DNA of 64,000 bases from the NCBI GenBank assembly GCA_021464415.1, contig CM038467.1:48793715-48857714 (forward strand). Reading direction: 5' to 3'. Positions 46,017 through 58,300 of this stretch are shown here, in pieces (position 1 is the first letter of the stretch; each line of letters opens with the position of its first letter). Both the position numbers and the translations under genes were made by a program. This DNA is from Lonicera japonica. Taxonomy: Eukaryota; Streptophyta; Magnoliopsida; Dipsacales; Caprifoliaceae. The notes beneath the pieces are model-generated. The model made no database searches. It was not told where the DNA came from and saw nothing but the letters and a program-made list of their open reading frames with translations.

Positions 46017-46847
46017 TCTCATTGCCATGGTTCTGTTGCTCAGACACTGCTTTAGTGTTTTTCAAATAAATGATATGCTAGGGATAACTGTTTGTAAGTA
46101 GAAGTGCTTTTTCTGTTCCTTTTTTACCCTCAGTTTTGACTTCTGACATTATTGGGGAATCAGACCTTTTGAACCAACTTTTCCCAAAAACTTTCGAACC
46201 GCTGTGCATGGATTTTTGGGATTTGACATCTCTTTACCCTCAGTTTTTCTCTCTTCGGTCATGGGAATAGAATTTCGCTTGGATTTCTCAATCATTCTCA
46301 AGCTACCCTCTGATTTCTTCTACAGGGAAGATGCTGATCCTGTATCGTTTTCTATTTTTCGATACCCTTATTGCTCCCTCTTTTGATTATTCGGCCCTTT
46401 TATTGTGGGCTCTCGGACTTTACCGTGCCTTTTTCTTTCTTGGCTTTTTCCAAAACAGGAGCCTTACTCACCTAAGATGTAGCCCTCCACCTTTTGGCAC
46501 AGCTGTCACTCTTAGTGTGGCTCTCCCTGTCGATTTTCTTCATTTTTGTTTTTTCCTCACTTTTTCTCTCTTGGACCAACGGGATTTTACCCTTTTCTAC
46601 TCTTTCAATTTTTTTTGGTACCCGATTCCTCTTTTACACCTTCCCTGTTTATTAATCAGATTCGAGCCTTCTGGACAATGGATCCATCCTATTGAATTTC
46701 GGTTCCTCCACAGACTTTAGAGTGTCAAACTTCGGGCATTGATCAGTCATCTCGTGCGTGTGTGTGAGTCTTGGTCCTTTTGTACTCCGGGAGAAGTTGA
46801 TTCATGGCCTAAGTCCCCTTTTTTTTTGGTCAAACTGGTCAAAAATG
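46017..46847. other. T-rich spacer in element B
   Basis: Pyrimidine-rich on the plus strand with repeated TACCCTCAG phrases (46122, 46231). The open frame at 46331-46720 is rich in Phe and Leu because of the T bias; no domain recognised. Confidence 0.5.
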
Positions 46848-46998
46848 AGGGTAGCCGCAGGGGGTGCGGCTAGGGTCGTGCGGTTGGGGGTAGCCGCAGG
46901 GTTTGACCCCCTAGCCGAACGGCTGGCAGCCAACCATACGGTTGGGGGCTAGCCGTACGGTTGGCTAGCCTGCGGCTGGCTCCTATTGCCTATAAATA
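46848..46998 (+). promoter_or_regulatory. GC-rich cassette and TATA box of the antisense PMD gene
   Basis: Repeats of GTAGCCG(C/T)A(C/G)GG and GTACGGTTGG (46852-46978) are followed by TATAAATA at 46991-46998. The ATG of the PMD region is 116 bp downstream. The same repeat motif and the same order are found in the LTR promoter of element B. Confidence 0.75.
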
Positions 46999-47106
46999 GT
47001 GGCCTGTTGGTTCATTCTCAGCACTTCTTCTTGTAATCTTCTCTCTAGTCTGTAAATTTCTAACGTTTCAAAAAACATTTAGCGAGTGTTCTGAAGAGTG
47101 TGAGTG

Positions 47107-50100
47107 ATGGCTTTCGCGAGATTTCTTTCGATCTTCGTGTACATGATGATGGGGGGCCCACCAGAAGGAGGGGAGGCGCCGGAGCTACTCCCGGGAGATA
47201 AGGTGGAGTCGATTACTACGATGATGGATGGCGACTAATCTGCGCGCCACATCACGACGACTGGGAGGGTGTGGCCTGGGAGGGGCCACTGGGGGCAGAC
47301 GGATCACTACAGCGGGCGATGTACCGTGACGTGCCGCTGATCTCACCAGGAGAGGGACAAGAGTGGCTACTGATGGAGCCTGCGGCACACGAGATTCGCC
47401 GCCGTACTCGGGTATGCTCTAATTTCTAGTATTTACACTATGTGAGTTTTCGAAAAAAACGCAATGACATGATATGCATGAAATGCGATAAATTTAATAA
47501 TTACTTGCCATAGTAAACATACTTAACATAACTTATATTTTTCTTAAAACATGTATTATCCAGTATTAACTTATAAAAGCGAAATCTAAAATTTAAAACA
47601 TGTGATGTGACAGAGGAGTGGACGTTGCCGCGGTATCACACGTGCCGCCCCCGAGCTTCGAGATCAGCTACCCCCATTGGTGAGGGCTTACTTGAGCGCG
47701 ACCCCATTCAGACGATTCATCGAGGTGCTGCCCGGCAGAGAGTTCCAGCGATCGGTGAGTCTGCCTACGGTATTGGGGGAGAGATGGTGGGACACGGCGC
47801 ATACCTTTCATTGGAGTTGGGGAGAGATGACGTTGACCCCAGAGGACGTGTTCGTGCTGACGGGGCTGCCATTTGGAGGGGAGGCCTTGGTACCCAACCC
47901 CCGGTTGCGGGTCACGTTATATGGGATGGGAGCGGCACTAGGTTGGAGGCCGAGCCGGATTGTGGCAGACGGGATACCCCACACGGCGATGGTACAGCAC
48001 ATCGAGGCGGAGAGTGAGAGGTTTGGAGACGGACCGATGACACGGCAGGAGGTCCGGCAGTTATCACGGTGTTTTCTACTACTGATGATACACGACTTCT
48101 TCTACGCACGGGGTGGCGACAACCTACGGTTGTGGTGGCTGCCTTACCTGCGGTTCTTCGACCAGCTGTACACATTCGCGTGGGGAGGATACGTGCTGGC
48201 GGTGCTGTACGACTCGATGGACTTGGTGTGCCGTCATATGGAGCTCAACCACCGCGGACTGGTCACGCTTTGGGAGGTAATTACTTAAATTAAATCTCAA
48301 TTTTTCTTTTTGAAAATCATGTGATTGTTGAATAAAAACTGATGGTTTAAAAAAAATTTGTGATAATTTGCGACAGATGTGGTTTATTGCACATACCCAT
48401 CAGCGTATCGGTCAGATCCATCTGCACCCGACTTTCGCCGATGAGTTCCCGCTCTTCAGACGGTATTATAACGGGAACATAGTTGGGGTGTATCGATATC
48501 TGACCCCGGACGTCAGTGCAGGCGACGTCTCAGGTCTTCAACTAGATCAGGTAGGAATTTGAATTAAATAAAATTTAAATTATTTTTGAAAAAGATAGTT
48601 GAGTTATTTACAACATATGTTCAATGTGGCAGGTTCAATGGAGTCCATGGCCTGCATACGTGACGCAGCAGTGGGGGTATGCTGATGCGCTGGCGGCTGC
48701 TCGATCGAGGCAACTGTTTATGCACGAGTACGGTGCAGCATTCTACCTGGGGGAGCGTGTAGTGAGACAACACACTCTCGGGTTAGGTTTCAGGGTTCCG
48801 GCCTGGCCTCCAGCGGTGATGAGACGGCCGGGCATGCTAGTTGCAGAGGAGCGGGCTTCACTCTTGGGAGGCATCCCGATGGAAGGCTTACTGGTGGAAG
48901 GAGCGTACGGGACTTTCGCGCACCGTTATCTGATGAGAGAGATGAGGGGGGTGCGAGGCAGGGTGATATACGCGAGGTACGCTGCAATCGGGGGAGATCC
49001 GATGTTCATCCGTGGGCAGCTCTACATCTCCCAGCGGGTCCCACATCAGCCTGCTCCTGCGCCTAACCGGAGGGCAAAGGGGATTGCGGATTCGGACGAC
49101 GAGGATCCACATGGAGAGAGGGACGAGGAGCCACAGCAGGTGGAGGAGGAAGAGGAGGATGGAGGGTCGGAGGAGGTGCCTTTGGGAGGAGGCAATGGTG
49201 GGGCATCACCAGTTGGTCCAGGCGGGGTTGTCGGTGAGGAGCCGACTGTCGCGGCTTCGCCCGGACGAGGCAGGGTGACAAGGGGTGGGAGGAGTCCTAT
49301 CGGAGGGCGGAGTCCGGTATCGAGACCGCCCATTCCTCCAGCCATGGTGGGAAGGACGCCTCAGCTGTCGTCGGAGGACATCAGGCAAATGCTGGAGTCA
49401 GCGCAGACACCCGAGGGACGCGGGTCGGTGTCAGGGTCTTCGCCCGTATTTGGATCCGGAGACATGGATTGGGCTCAGCATGTGTCATTCTCGCCATTGC
49501 TGCGTACACCTGTTGGGTCGCCTGGTGCTGGGTCAGTGGGGCTGAGGCCGTATTCGCTGTCGACCCCATCATCAGGAGTTGCTCGCGGTATAGTCTTCCG
49601 GGAGCTAGGAGAGAGGACAGCTCAACTAGAAGTGGAGGCGGGTATAGGCCAGGCTCCGACAGGCGAGGGTGGCGACAAAGGGAAGGGGAAAGCGGTGGCG
49701 CCCGAGTCGGAGCGGGGAGAAGATACCAGGGAGGACATTCCCCCGGTGGGTGGTGCTAGCGAAGCTGGTCCGTCACAGGCTCCTGCGGGTGGGGCGTTGG
49801 CGTCTTACTCGATCCCGGAGTACCCCCGGGATATCCCTTACTTGGATCTCAGTCTACCCAAACAATACCGGATCCCTGATGTACCTGTGGGCGATGAGCG
49901 GATAGGGGCCCTAGCACACGTCTCGGGCGAGGAGGTAAGGTTTCCTCTCTTCTAAAAAGTTTTAGTACATGCGCTGGTTTATAAATGTTACTGACTGGTA
50001 ATTTGGTTTTGGCAGAGGGGTTCATTCCTGCTTCATGAGGTGGCTGAGCTACTGAGGAGCTACTTCAACATGTATGGACTATTGACGTTTGCGGCTCTTT

Positions 50101-50345
50101 TCCCGACGGAGTACATGGGGCGGTATAGCAGACGCTTGGCGGGAGATACGACTGCTACCTACCATCCTTCTCGCTCGCGGTCTCGGTCGGTGGCACCCTC
50201 GCAGTCAGTCCAGCAGTCGAGGCGCACCTCCTGGCTTGCTCCTTCTCCTCATGGCAAGGGTCGTACATTTTCGGAGAGTCCAGCGGAAGGTGCTGGAGAG
50301 ACAGAAGCGAAACGACCGCGCACGATGGATCCTCCTCAGCGTTGA
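47107..50345 (+). CDS. Plant mobile domain (PMD/aminotransferase-like) protein gene, five exons
   Basis: Exons: 47319-47411, 47614-48276, 48377-48550, 48633-49934 and 50016-50345, with GT-AG introns all in phase 0, giving 853 codons without a stop. Diagnostic PMD blocks: RWWDTAHTFHWSWGEMTLTPEDVFVLTGLPFGG, split as RWWDTAHTFHWSWGEM and LTPEDVFVLTGLPFGG (exon 2), FFYARGGDNLRLWWLPYL, and VQWSPWPAY (exon 4). An acidic linker (EEEEEDGGSEE) and a basic tail with KRPR follow. PMD proteins such as MAIN/MAIL1 act in nuclear gene silencing; PMDs also occur in transposons. An ATG at 47107 is in another frame (separated by an in-frame TAA at 47199), so 47319 is the first clean start. GC-rich, and antisense within element B. 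Confidence 0.85.
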
Positions 50346-50884
50346 TGGTTTTAGCGTTTGTTCCATGTTAGGTTTTATTTAGAAAAAACATTTTAATTTA
50401 AGTTGTTTAATTTAGTTATGTTTTGGTTTTAGCAAAGACTTTGTTAATTTAGTAGTTAATTTAAATTTATTTGTTTTTTAGGAAAAATGTTGGTTGATTA
50501 GTGTAGCTGGTTTTTATCAATAAAATATTTGTGCTTTTTGGAGAAAACATGTTTGTGATGCTATGTGAATGTTAGAAAATTATTGTAATTGTGGTTGGAA
50601 AAAATGGTTAGATAACACATGTTGGCAAAAATCATTATGAGCTTGATTAAAACAAAATGATTAATTGTATATATTAGCGAACATATCATGTATGCGAAAG
50701 AAATCGTTAAGAGTGGCTAAATTTTATTTACAAAAAAGGTCAAGTATGCGTGTTGGCAAGTAATTATTAAATTTATATGCATGCAATGCTAGATCGTTCT
50801 TCTTGAATAAAGTCTGGCAACATTCATATCATGATGTATCGTGAAGAAGATTTTGAAAAACAAAGATTTTTGACCAAGGGGAAG
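50346..50884. other. Spacer between the two antisense genes
   Basis: AT-rich after the GC-rich PMD exon. AATAAAA at 50519-50525 could be a polyadenylation signal for the PMD gene. Confidence 0.45.
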
Positions 50885-50993
50885 AGCCAACCGCACGCCC
50901 CACCCGCAAGGGGTACGTAGCCGTACGGTTGGGAGGCAACCGTACGGTTGGCAGCCAGCCGTGCGGTTGGCCTGTGCATTTTTGCTATAAGTA
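50885..50993 (+). promoter_or_regulatory. GC-rich cassette and TATA box of the DUF7745-like gene
   Basis: GAGCCAACCGCACG, GTAGCCGTACGGTTGG, GCAACCGTACGGTTGG and GCCGTGCGGTTGG are followed by ATTTTTGCTATAAGTAG, with the TATA at 50986-50993, about 90 bp before the ATG. ATTTTTGCTATAA is identical to the LTR promoter of element B read on the minus strand. Confidence 0.8.
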
Positions 50994-51082
50994 GAGCGCA
51001 AATTTGTCCTTTTTTCCTCATTGAGTTCACTATTCATCCCATCTTTCTAGCCTAAAAATATATTATCTTTTCCTTTGCCGTC

Positions 51083-52315
51083 ATGTCTATCTTCCGTACT
51101 AGTGCCACCTTTTCCCTCTTATCTGATTTTGTATCTTTGGCCGAGGCCGACTGTGGTCTCAACTGGGGCGACCTGAGCCATCTCCATCACTGGTGTTCGC
51201 ATGACATCAATTTTTCTTTCTTGCTTGGTCTGACTGAGTTTTGGGATCCTGAGGATCACTGCTTCTGTATTGGGTTAGATGAGCTATGCCCGACGATCGA
51301 GGAGTTCACTCTACTGATGCGCCAGGATATTTCATGGCCGTTGACGTCTTTGCGGGATGCTAGGAGCCCTCGGGTTATGCTAGCGGACTTTCTGGGTTTA
51401 CGGGAGAGTGAGTGCCGGGCAATGATTGTAGACGGACGTCTTCACTTACGTCGCCTGGCTGATTTTTTCATGCATCATGGTGATGATCCGGCTTACTATT
51501 CAGGTCGGACTGCTGCCTGTATGATTTTTACCTTTTCTCAGATGCTTCTAGTTACTGATGATGTTATCATGGTTGACCCCTTGATTATTCGGGTTGTATC
51601 TGAGGCTAGACGCGGCCATTTGGTGACTCCCATCTTATTGGCGGAGACACTGAATGGTCTAGATGCTGTGGTTCAGTCTCGACTTAGTCATTTTCAAGGT
51701 AGCCCCTATCTGCTGTATATGTGGGTTACTGAGAGGTTTCGGTATCTGGGGACTCGACTTCCCTGGGATTCTCGGCACTTCTTTCTTCGCCCCAACTATG
51801 CCCTGATCCATCGTTTGTCATCCTTTGACTGGGCTGTCCGGTTTTCTGAGTCTTCTTCGTCGATTCGTTGGGATATCCCATGGTGGCGCATGAGGACCAT
51901 GATCGTCAGTATGGGTGGGCAGAACTTCCTTCGGTTTTGTGGTTTACGAGAGACATCGTTCTACATTCCCAGCCGGTTGACTAGACAGTTTGGTCTTCCT
52001 TTGAGTATACCCCTCCCACTGAGGGATTTTTCTTTGGTTGCTCTGCCTATTACCCCGAGGTTGGAGATGACCCTACGAGGTCTTTGGTCTACCCGTTTTG
52101 TTCGACGATTCCATGGAGGAGAGCTTGGCATTACCTAGGTGACCCGTTTTGACGTTGTGTTACATATTTGGCGTCGGGTTTGTCAGACCATTGAGCACGA
52201 GCCTATGATGATGAGGTGGTTTCGGTTTGCGGACTCACATGTGACAGAGGAGACAGTACTTGCTTCATATCAGACCATGGATCGAGAGAGGATCTTATAT
52301 TCCGCTTCGGACTGA
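51083..52315 (+). pseudogene. DUF7745-like gene on the antisense strand of element B, one internal stop
   Basis: Open for 351 codons from MSIFRTSATFSLLSDF to TAG at 52136-52138; the same frame then stays open to TGA at 52313-52315 (RFADSHVTEETVLASYQ), so the full unit would be 410 codons with one stop. The block LTEFWDPEDHCFCIGLDE, then LCPTIEEFTLLM, fits the DUF7745 family of plant transposon-associated proteins, distantly similar to the plant mobile domain. Function unknown. Single exon, GC-moderate. It converges on the pol gene, whose stop is 305 bp away. Confidence 0.72.
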
Positions 52316-52619
52316 TGGTTTTGCTGGTTAGGTTAGGTTTGGTATATTGCTTCTTTATGAAAGCCTTTTGGTTGTAGGTAAGTGGATCTGTAGGAAAATT
52401 ATGTAGGAGCTTGATGTATGTAGGTTGTTTTTGTATGAAAGGACTTTGAATATGTATATGAAAAATCTCTTTCTGCCTGTTTTTGCTTTCAAATGGATGA
52501 ATCTTATTGTAATGAATAGACCGGGCCTGATATTTTAATTCAGGTTGCCTACGTTTCCCCAAATAGTAACTTTTTTTTGGGCGGGAGGCTCAGGTCTTCG
52601 TAGTTCATGAATACAACTT
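52316..52619. other. Convergent 3' region between the DUF7745-like gene and pol
   Basis: No coding sequence recognised. Both neighbouring transcription units point into it, so transcripts would overlap if either reads past its end. Confidence 0.6.
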
Positions 52620-54185
52620 TTACTGATAATACTTCTTCAACCGATCGAGGTTGACTGGTGAGTTTAACTCTTGGCCATCAATGTCGGTAAGGAGAACGGC
52701 ACCCCCGGATAGTATCTTAGTAACAATGTAAGGGCCTGTCCATTTTGGCAAAAATTTTCCTCGTGGGTCTCGAGCCGGTTCGCAAATCTCTTTGAGTATT
52801 AAGTCCCCAACTATGATGCCTCTTTCTCGAATTTTCTTTTTAAAGGCTTTTGCAACACGCTTTTGGTACCCTTGATGTTGATAGGAAGCTTTCAATCATT
52901 TTTCATCAATCATTGCCAATTCTTCATACCGAGCCTTTATCCAATCGCTTTCGGTGATCTGATTTTCCAAGACAACCCGTAAAGAGGGTATTTCCATTTC
53001 CACTGGCAGAACCGCTTCCATTCCGTATGTGAGGGAGAAAGGTGTAGACCCCGTAGAGACTCGTTCAGTAGTTCGATACCCCCAAAGTGCATACGGGAGT
53101 TTTTCGGGCCAATCTCTGCCGGATTTTACCATCTTACTAATGATGTTTTTTAAATTCTTGTTGGCAACCTCAACAGCCCCATTAGCTTGCGGACGGTACG
53201 GGGAGGACTTGTGACGTTTGATTCCATATTCTTCCATGAGCTCATTAGCTTCACCCTCAAAATGTGTCCCATTATCGGATATTATCTCATGAGGTACCCC
53301 ATATCTGCATATAATGTTGTGTCGGATGAATCGAGCTACTTTCTTGGCATTTAAACCTTTGTAGGATTCGGCTTCAACCCATTTCGTGAAGTAGTCGATA
53401 GCGACCAGAATGTATTCATGCCCATTGCTTCCTTTTGGCGAAATCTTACCGATTATGTCGATACCCCAGATGGAAAACGGCCAAGGAGATGTCATGGGAT
53501 ACAATTCTTTCGGTGGGAGCTTTTGTGCTTTGGCGTATATTTGGCATTGATGACATCCTTTGACATATTCAAAACAATCTTTCTGCATTGTTAACCAATA
53601 ATACCCTTGACGAACTATCTTTCGTGCCAATGTGTGACCGCTCATATGTGGACCGCACTCTCCACTGTGGATTTGTTCCATCATTGCTCGGGATTGTTCC
53701 TCGTCGAGGCATTGAAGATGTATGCCATCGTCATTTCTTTGGTATAATTTCTCCGCACAAATGATAAATCGTGATGCAAGTCGGCGAAGCGTGACCCGAG
53801 TGGTTTTATCCGTATTTGGTGGGTATTCATTGTGCTTGAGTAATTGCCAGATATCATAATACCAAACACTTTTGTCAACCCTGCTTCCACTTTCAACATC
53901 GAGTGATAGGCAAAATATCGGATTTGCCCGTTTCTGAATTTGGATCTGGATCTTTTTTTTCTCTCCTGGAATTTCGACCATCGAGGCCAGAGTAGCCAAT
54001 GCATTAGCAAAATTGTTTTGCGTTCTTGGGATATAGAAGAATTCAATACAATCAAATTTCTCGGCGGTCTCTTCGAGTTGGGCTAAAAAGGGCACAAGTT
54101 TTTCCTCTTTGATCTTCCACTTTTTCAGGATCTGATGAATAATGAGGGCAGAGTCCCCAAATACCTGGATCTTACGAACCCCTTT
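52620..54185 (-). pseudogene. Element B: second RNase H end, integrase and C-terminal domain
   Basis: The frame continues from the RNase H domain (VRKIQVFGDSALIIHQ) into NNFANALATLASM and the integrase. The zinc-binding part has H...H...C..C (HSGECGPHMSGH, CHQCQ). The catalytic core has GIDIIGK, ISDNGTHF and YRPQANGAVE, which supplies the DDE triad. TGA at 52896-52898 interrupts the frame before a GPF/Y-type C-terminus (KWTGPYIV, then LDRLKKYY). The stop is consistent with a single C-to-T change. Confidence 0.88.
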
Positions 54186-55304
54186 CTACAAAGCGATCTC
54201 TAACCCGACAATACATGCCTCGTATTCCGCAATGTTGTTAGTACAGGGAAAATCCAAACGAAAAGACATAGGGGCGTGTGTCTGGTCTGGTGAAATTAAT
54301 AGGACCCCAATTCCATTTCCATTGCGATTGCAAGCACCATCGAAGTACATTTTCCATTCCTCATCTTTCGTAATTTCCATGATACCCTCATCAGGAAACT
54401 CAAATTCTTCTAACTCGGTATCGATGATGGGGTTTCCAGCCAGGTGATCCGCTATGACTTGCCCTTTAACAGCTTTTTGGGTTATGTATGAGATGTCAAA
54501 TTCTGATAGCAAAAACACCCATTTAGCCATTATGTTGGTCAATACCGGCTTCTCGAACAAGTATTGCAAGGGATCCAGACGAGAGATTAAGATCATAGAG
54601 AAAACCAACATGTAATGCCGCAGTTTTTGAGTGGCCCAAACCAAGGAAGCACATGATTTCTCTAACGGTGTGTAATTTCGCTCTCCTGGAGAGAGCTTTT
54701 TGCTAAGATAATATATTGCTTGTTCGGTTCTTGTTTTCAACAAATGTTGAGCTAACATTGCCCCCACCGATGAATTGTTGACTGACATGTATAATATTAG
54801 CGGAATGCCTACTTGAGGAGGTGCTAGGACTGGTGGGTTAGACAAATATTGTTTTATCTTATCAAACGCTTCTTGGCATTGCTCGTTCCATTGTCCGTCT
54901 GAATTCTTTCGAAGTAGTTTGAAAATTGGCTCACATGTTTGAGTCAACTGCGAAATGAATCTGCTTATGAACTGCAATCTTCCCAAAAAACTTCGTATTT
55001 CCTTTTCGGTTTTAGGGACTGGCATTTCTTGAATAGCTTTAACCTTTGCTGGATCAACCTCGATTCCCTTTCTGCTAACTATATACCCCAGCATCTTGCC
55101 TTTGGTGACCCCGAATACACATTTCTGAGGGTTCAAACGCATTTGGAATTGCATAAGCAGTTCAAAGAAGACACGAAGAGTTTCCACATGACTTGCCCGG
55201 TCTAAGGATTTGATGATCATGTCGTCGACATACACCTCTACTTCCTTATGAATCATATCGTGAAAATAAAGTAGTTGCTGCTCGTTGATACGTAGCCCCG
55301 GCAT
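54186..55304 (-). pseudogene. Element B: RT active site, RNase H and additional RNase H
   Basis: Begins one base out of frame with the upstream gag-pol part. Contains YVDDMIIKS, the RT catalytic aspartates, then LGYIVSRKGIEVDP, FLGRLQFISRF and the RNase H region (SVNNSSVGAML, LSPGERNYTPLEKSCASLVW). The final part, WKMYFDGACNRNGNGIGVLL with NNIAEYEACIVGLEIAL, is the additional archaeal-type RNase H that marks the Tat lineage. TAG at 54186-54188 ends it in mid-domain; the frame continues open beyond. Confidence 0.88.
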
Positions 55305-58300
55305 TTTTCAACCCAAATGGCATAACGGTGTAACAATAAGTACCCCATGGTGTGATAAAGGCCGTCTTTTCCTGATGATCAGGATGCATTTTGATTTGAT
55401 TATATCCAGCAAACCCATCGACGAATGATTTCAAAGCATGATTTGCAGTGTTGTCGACAATATGATCAATATTGGGCAGTGGAAAATCATATTTTGGACA
55501 TGCAGCATTTAAATTGCGATAATCAACACAAACCCGTACTTTGCCATTGGCTTTTGGTACCGGCACTACGTTGGCAAACCAAGTAGGGTATTCAACCACC
55601 CGTATGAATCCGACATCCAATTGTTTTGTGACTTCTTCCTTTACTTTGAGCGACCACTCAGGTACTAGTTTTCTTAACTTTTGCTTGATAGGTTTACATT
55701 CAGGTTTAGTATGTATTTCGTGCATTATGATGTTGGCATCTAAACCAGGCATATCAGCATATGACCAAGCGAAAACACTAACAAACTCTTTCAACAAATT
55801 TTCTAAGTCTGTTTTTTCATCATGACTTAATTCGGCCCCAATTTTTATCTCTTTTTTGTCATCCGCTGTTCCCAAATTTATTGTGACCGTGTCCCCTTCA
55901 ATAGGTTGTATTCTTTGTTCATCATTCAAATTCTCATTCATAACTTCAACATCATAAGAATCAAAGTAAGGGGAAAGATTGTCAATTTTATTGATAGAAA
56001 TATCATTTGGTATGGATAGCATACATTCTAAATTTTGTACATTTCTATCAACATTCCTTTCTCTCTTTTTCTTCTTCTCTTCTTCAATGGGACGTATAAG
56101 ATGCACAGGGTCCCCGAGATAGTCTTCCTCAGTTGCCATAACCTCAAACATGTTACCCAACATATCTTCCTCTTCTAGTGGTTCGACAGGTGGCCGGGTA
56201 ATCTTCAACCGAGACGAAAAGGTGTGAGTAAATCCTTCACTGATATACAAGTCTTCTTCGAAGAAAATTTCCAACCCCGATTGTCTTTCTCCCTTTTCAT
56301 TTACCCATGGTTCTTGAAACCCGCAGTAAGGAAAGTCTTCACCCTCTTTTATAAACCATCCATTCAATGAACTATCGGCGGATACGGTACTCTTCATTCG
56401 GCTAACATCTCCCATATATCCTAATCCCGCAAAAGGACTCGGTTGTTGGTATGGTTCGATCATTTGTGCAATGCCGGCCTGATATTTTCCCAAACCGATC
56501 CCTGGTAAAAATTTCATATTCCTCATCATCTTTATCACTTGCGGATTCATGGCTGACATATCGTCAGGAGGCAGATACTTCACAGTCTGGGTGGTAAGGG
56601 TTTGCACCTTTGGCTCATACGAAAATCCCCCAAATTGGACATCCTGGCTTCCGATTCCCAATACCGGCGAGTTTTTTGGCACTATTGCTCTTTCAGGATC
56701 TCCCTTAATAACGATGATGTCCCCGTTGAAGGGTATCTTTATCTTCTGATGAAGGGAGGAAGGAAGTACGCCCACCTCATGCAACCAAACTCGTCCCAAT
56801 AACAAATTGAAGCAGGACGGGATATCGATGACTTGAAATTTGGTAGTGAAAGTAGCCGGTCCCATTTTCATATCGATCATGACGGAACCCAATACCTCTC
56901 GCTTGGTATTGTCGTATGCTCGGACTGTAACAGATGATTCTTTTAGTGTAGCCAAATCAATGCCCAAACGAACAGCGGTCTTTAAGGGGCACACGTTAAT
57001 TGTGGAACCGTTATCCACAAGAACATATGGTATAGACATCTCACAGGCCACAACAGTAATGTGCAGGGCTTGATTATGATCCCGGCCTAGTGGTGACAAA
57101 TCTTCATCAGAGAAACCGAGCATCTGCTTTTGTACTCCCATCGAGGCGATCATTGCTGTCAATTCGCCCGGGGTGGCTTCAAGAGGGACGACTGACTCAT
57201 CTAGCATTTTCATCAGTGCCGTGCGGTGTGGCTTGGATGCCACCAAGAGTCCCCAGATTGAGATTTGGGCCTGTGTTTTCTTTAACTGTTCAACAACACG
57301 TCCTTCGTTTGAATCTTTTGCGGGTTCCTTGGGAGCAGTGGTATCAGTAGGTTGTTTGGTACTCGGCGGTTGATAAACTCTCCCAGAACGGGTCAACTGT
57401 TGGACCCACGTTGCAACTGGATCATTTGCCTTTTCAGGTGCTTCAACTGTAGTTGGAGGCGACTTTTCTTCAACTTGCGAGACTCTATTCCAATCAAAGG
57501 CGATCATGTTAATTTGTGAGAAATATGCGCTTCGATGAGTGTCCCTTTTTATTGCTTTTTTTCGGCTATATCCGAGCCCCTGTCGCCTTGGGTTGTCTCC
57601 AAGCTGTGGAAAGTGGGCGATCCCTTGATTTTGTTTGCCAAGTCCAAGGCCGGGTATAAACTGCATTTGTTTCATCCAGTCCCTAATTTTTGGGCTAAAT
57701 ATCTTTTGTGACTGCGTGGTGCAAGTTTCATCAACACATAACCCCAATAGGGTTTCATCTTCGATTTCTTCGGCAGTGTTCTGGGACTTTGGGGGAATGT
57801 ATTGGATGACCGTGGGTGAAGGCTTTGAACAGCCAAATTTCAACACTTTGACATTTTCTGTATTCACGGCAGGTTTAATCAAGAATACAGGATCTGGTAA
57901 ATCTGAATCCTCCTCAATAGCATTGATACGGTGATTGGGAAGGGGATTCCTTGCAACATTCGGGGCTGACGGATCAGGAATTCTTTTGCTATCGATTAGG
58001 TTTTGGATAGCATGCCGCAGGGCCATACAACTATCGGTAGTGTGCCCGAACCCTTGGTGGTATTCGCAGCGCTCATTCATGTTCCAATGAGGCGGTATTT
58101 GTTGTGGTAATGGCCTCGGGTTCATGGGATACATAATCCCAGCTTCTTTCAGTTGTTCAAAAACCTTTCCTAATGGTCCCGGTAATTGCGAAAAGTGTCT
58201 ATCGCGTGAGCGATTCTGATCAAATGCCCTGGGGTTGTTATTGTTGTTGTTACGATACCCCGGTGTAGGATAATCCCCAATGTTTTTCACAGAGTTTTGG

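Noticed and set aside
45268..46055. Overlapping open frames with EIPSWG or SPRREI repeats
   Set aside because: All arise from the 115-119-bp repeat in several phases on both strands.
46331..46720. 129-residue Phe/Leu-rich open frame
   Set aside because: T-rich spacer; no start context, domain or conserved neighbours.
47107..47240. ATG at 47107 as the start of the PMD protein
   Set aside because: That frame ends at a stop after about 43 codons and is out of phase with the PMD exons; kept only as a possible upstream ORF or a frameshifted start.
52203..52562. 119-residue minus-strand frame between pol and the DUF7745-like gene
   Set aside because: It mostly shadows the antisense gene's 3' end and has no domain.
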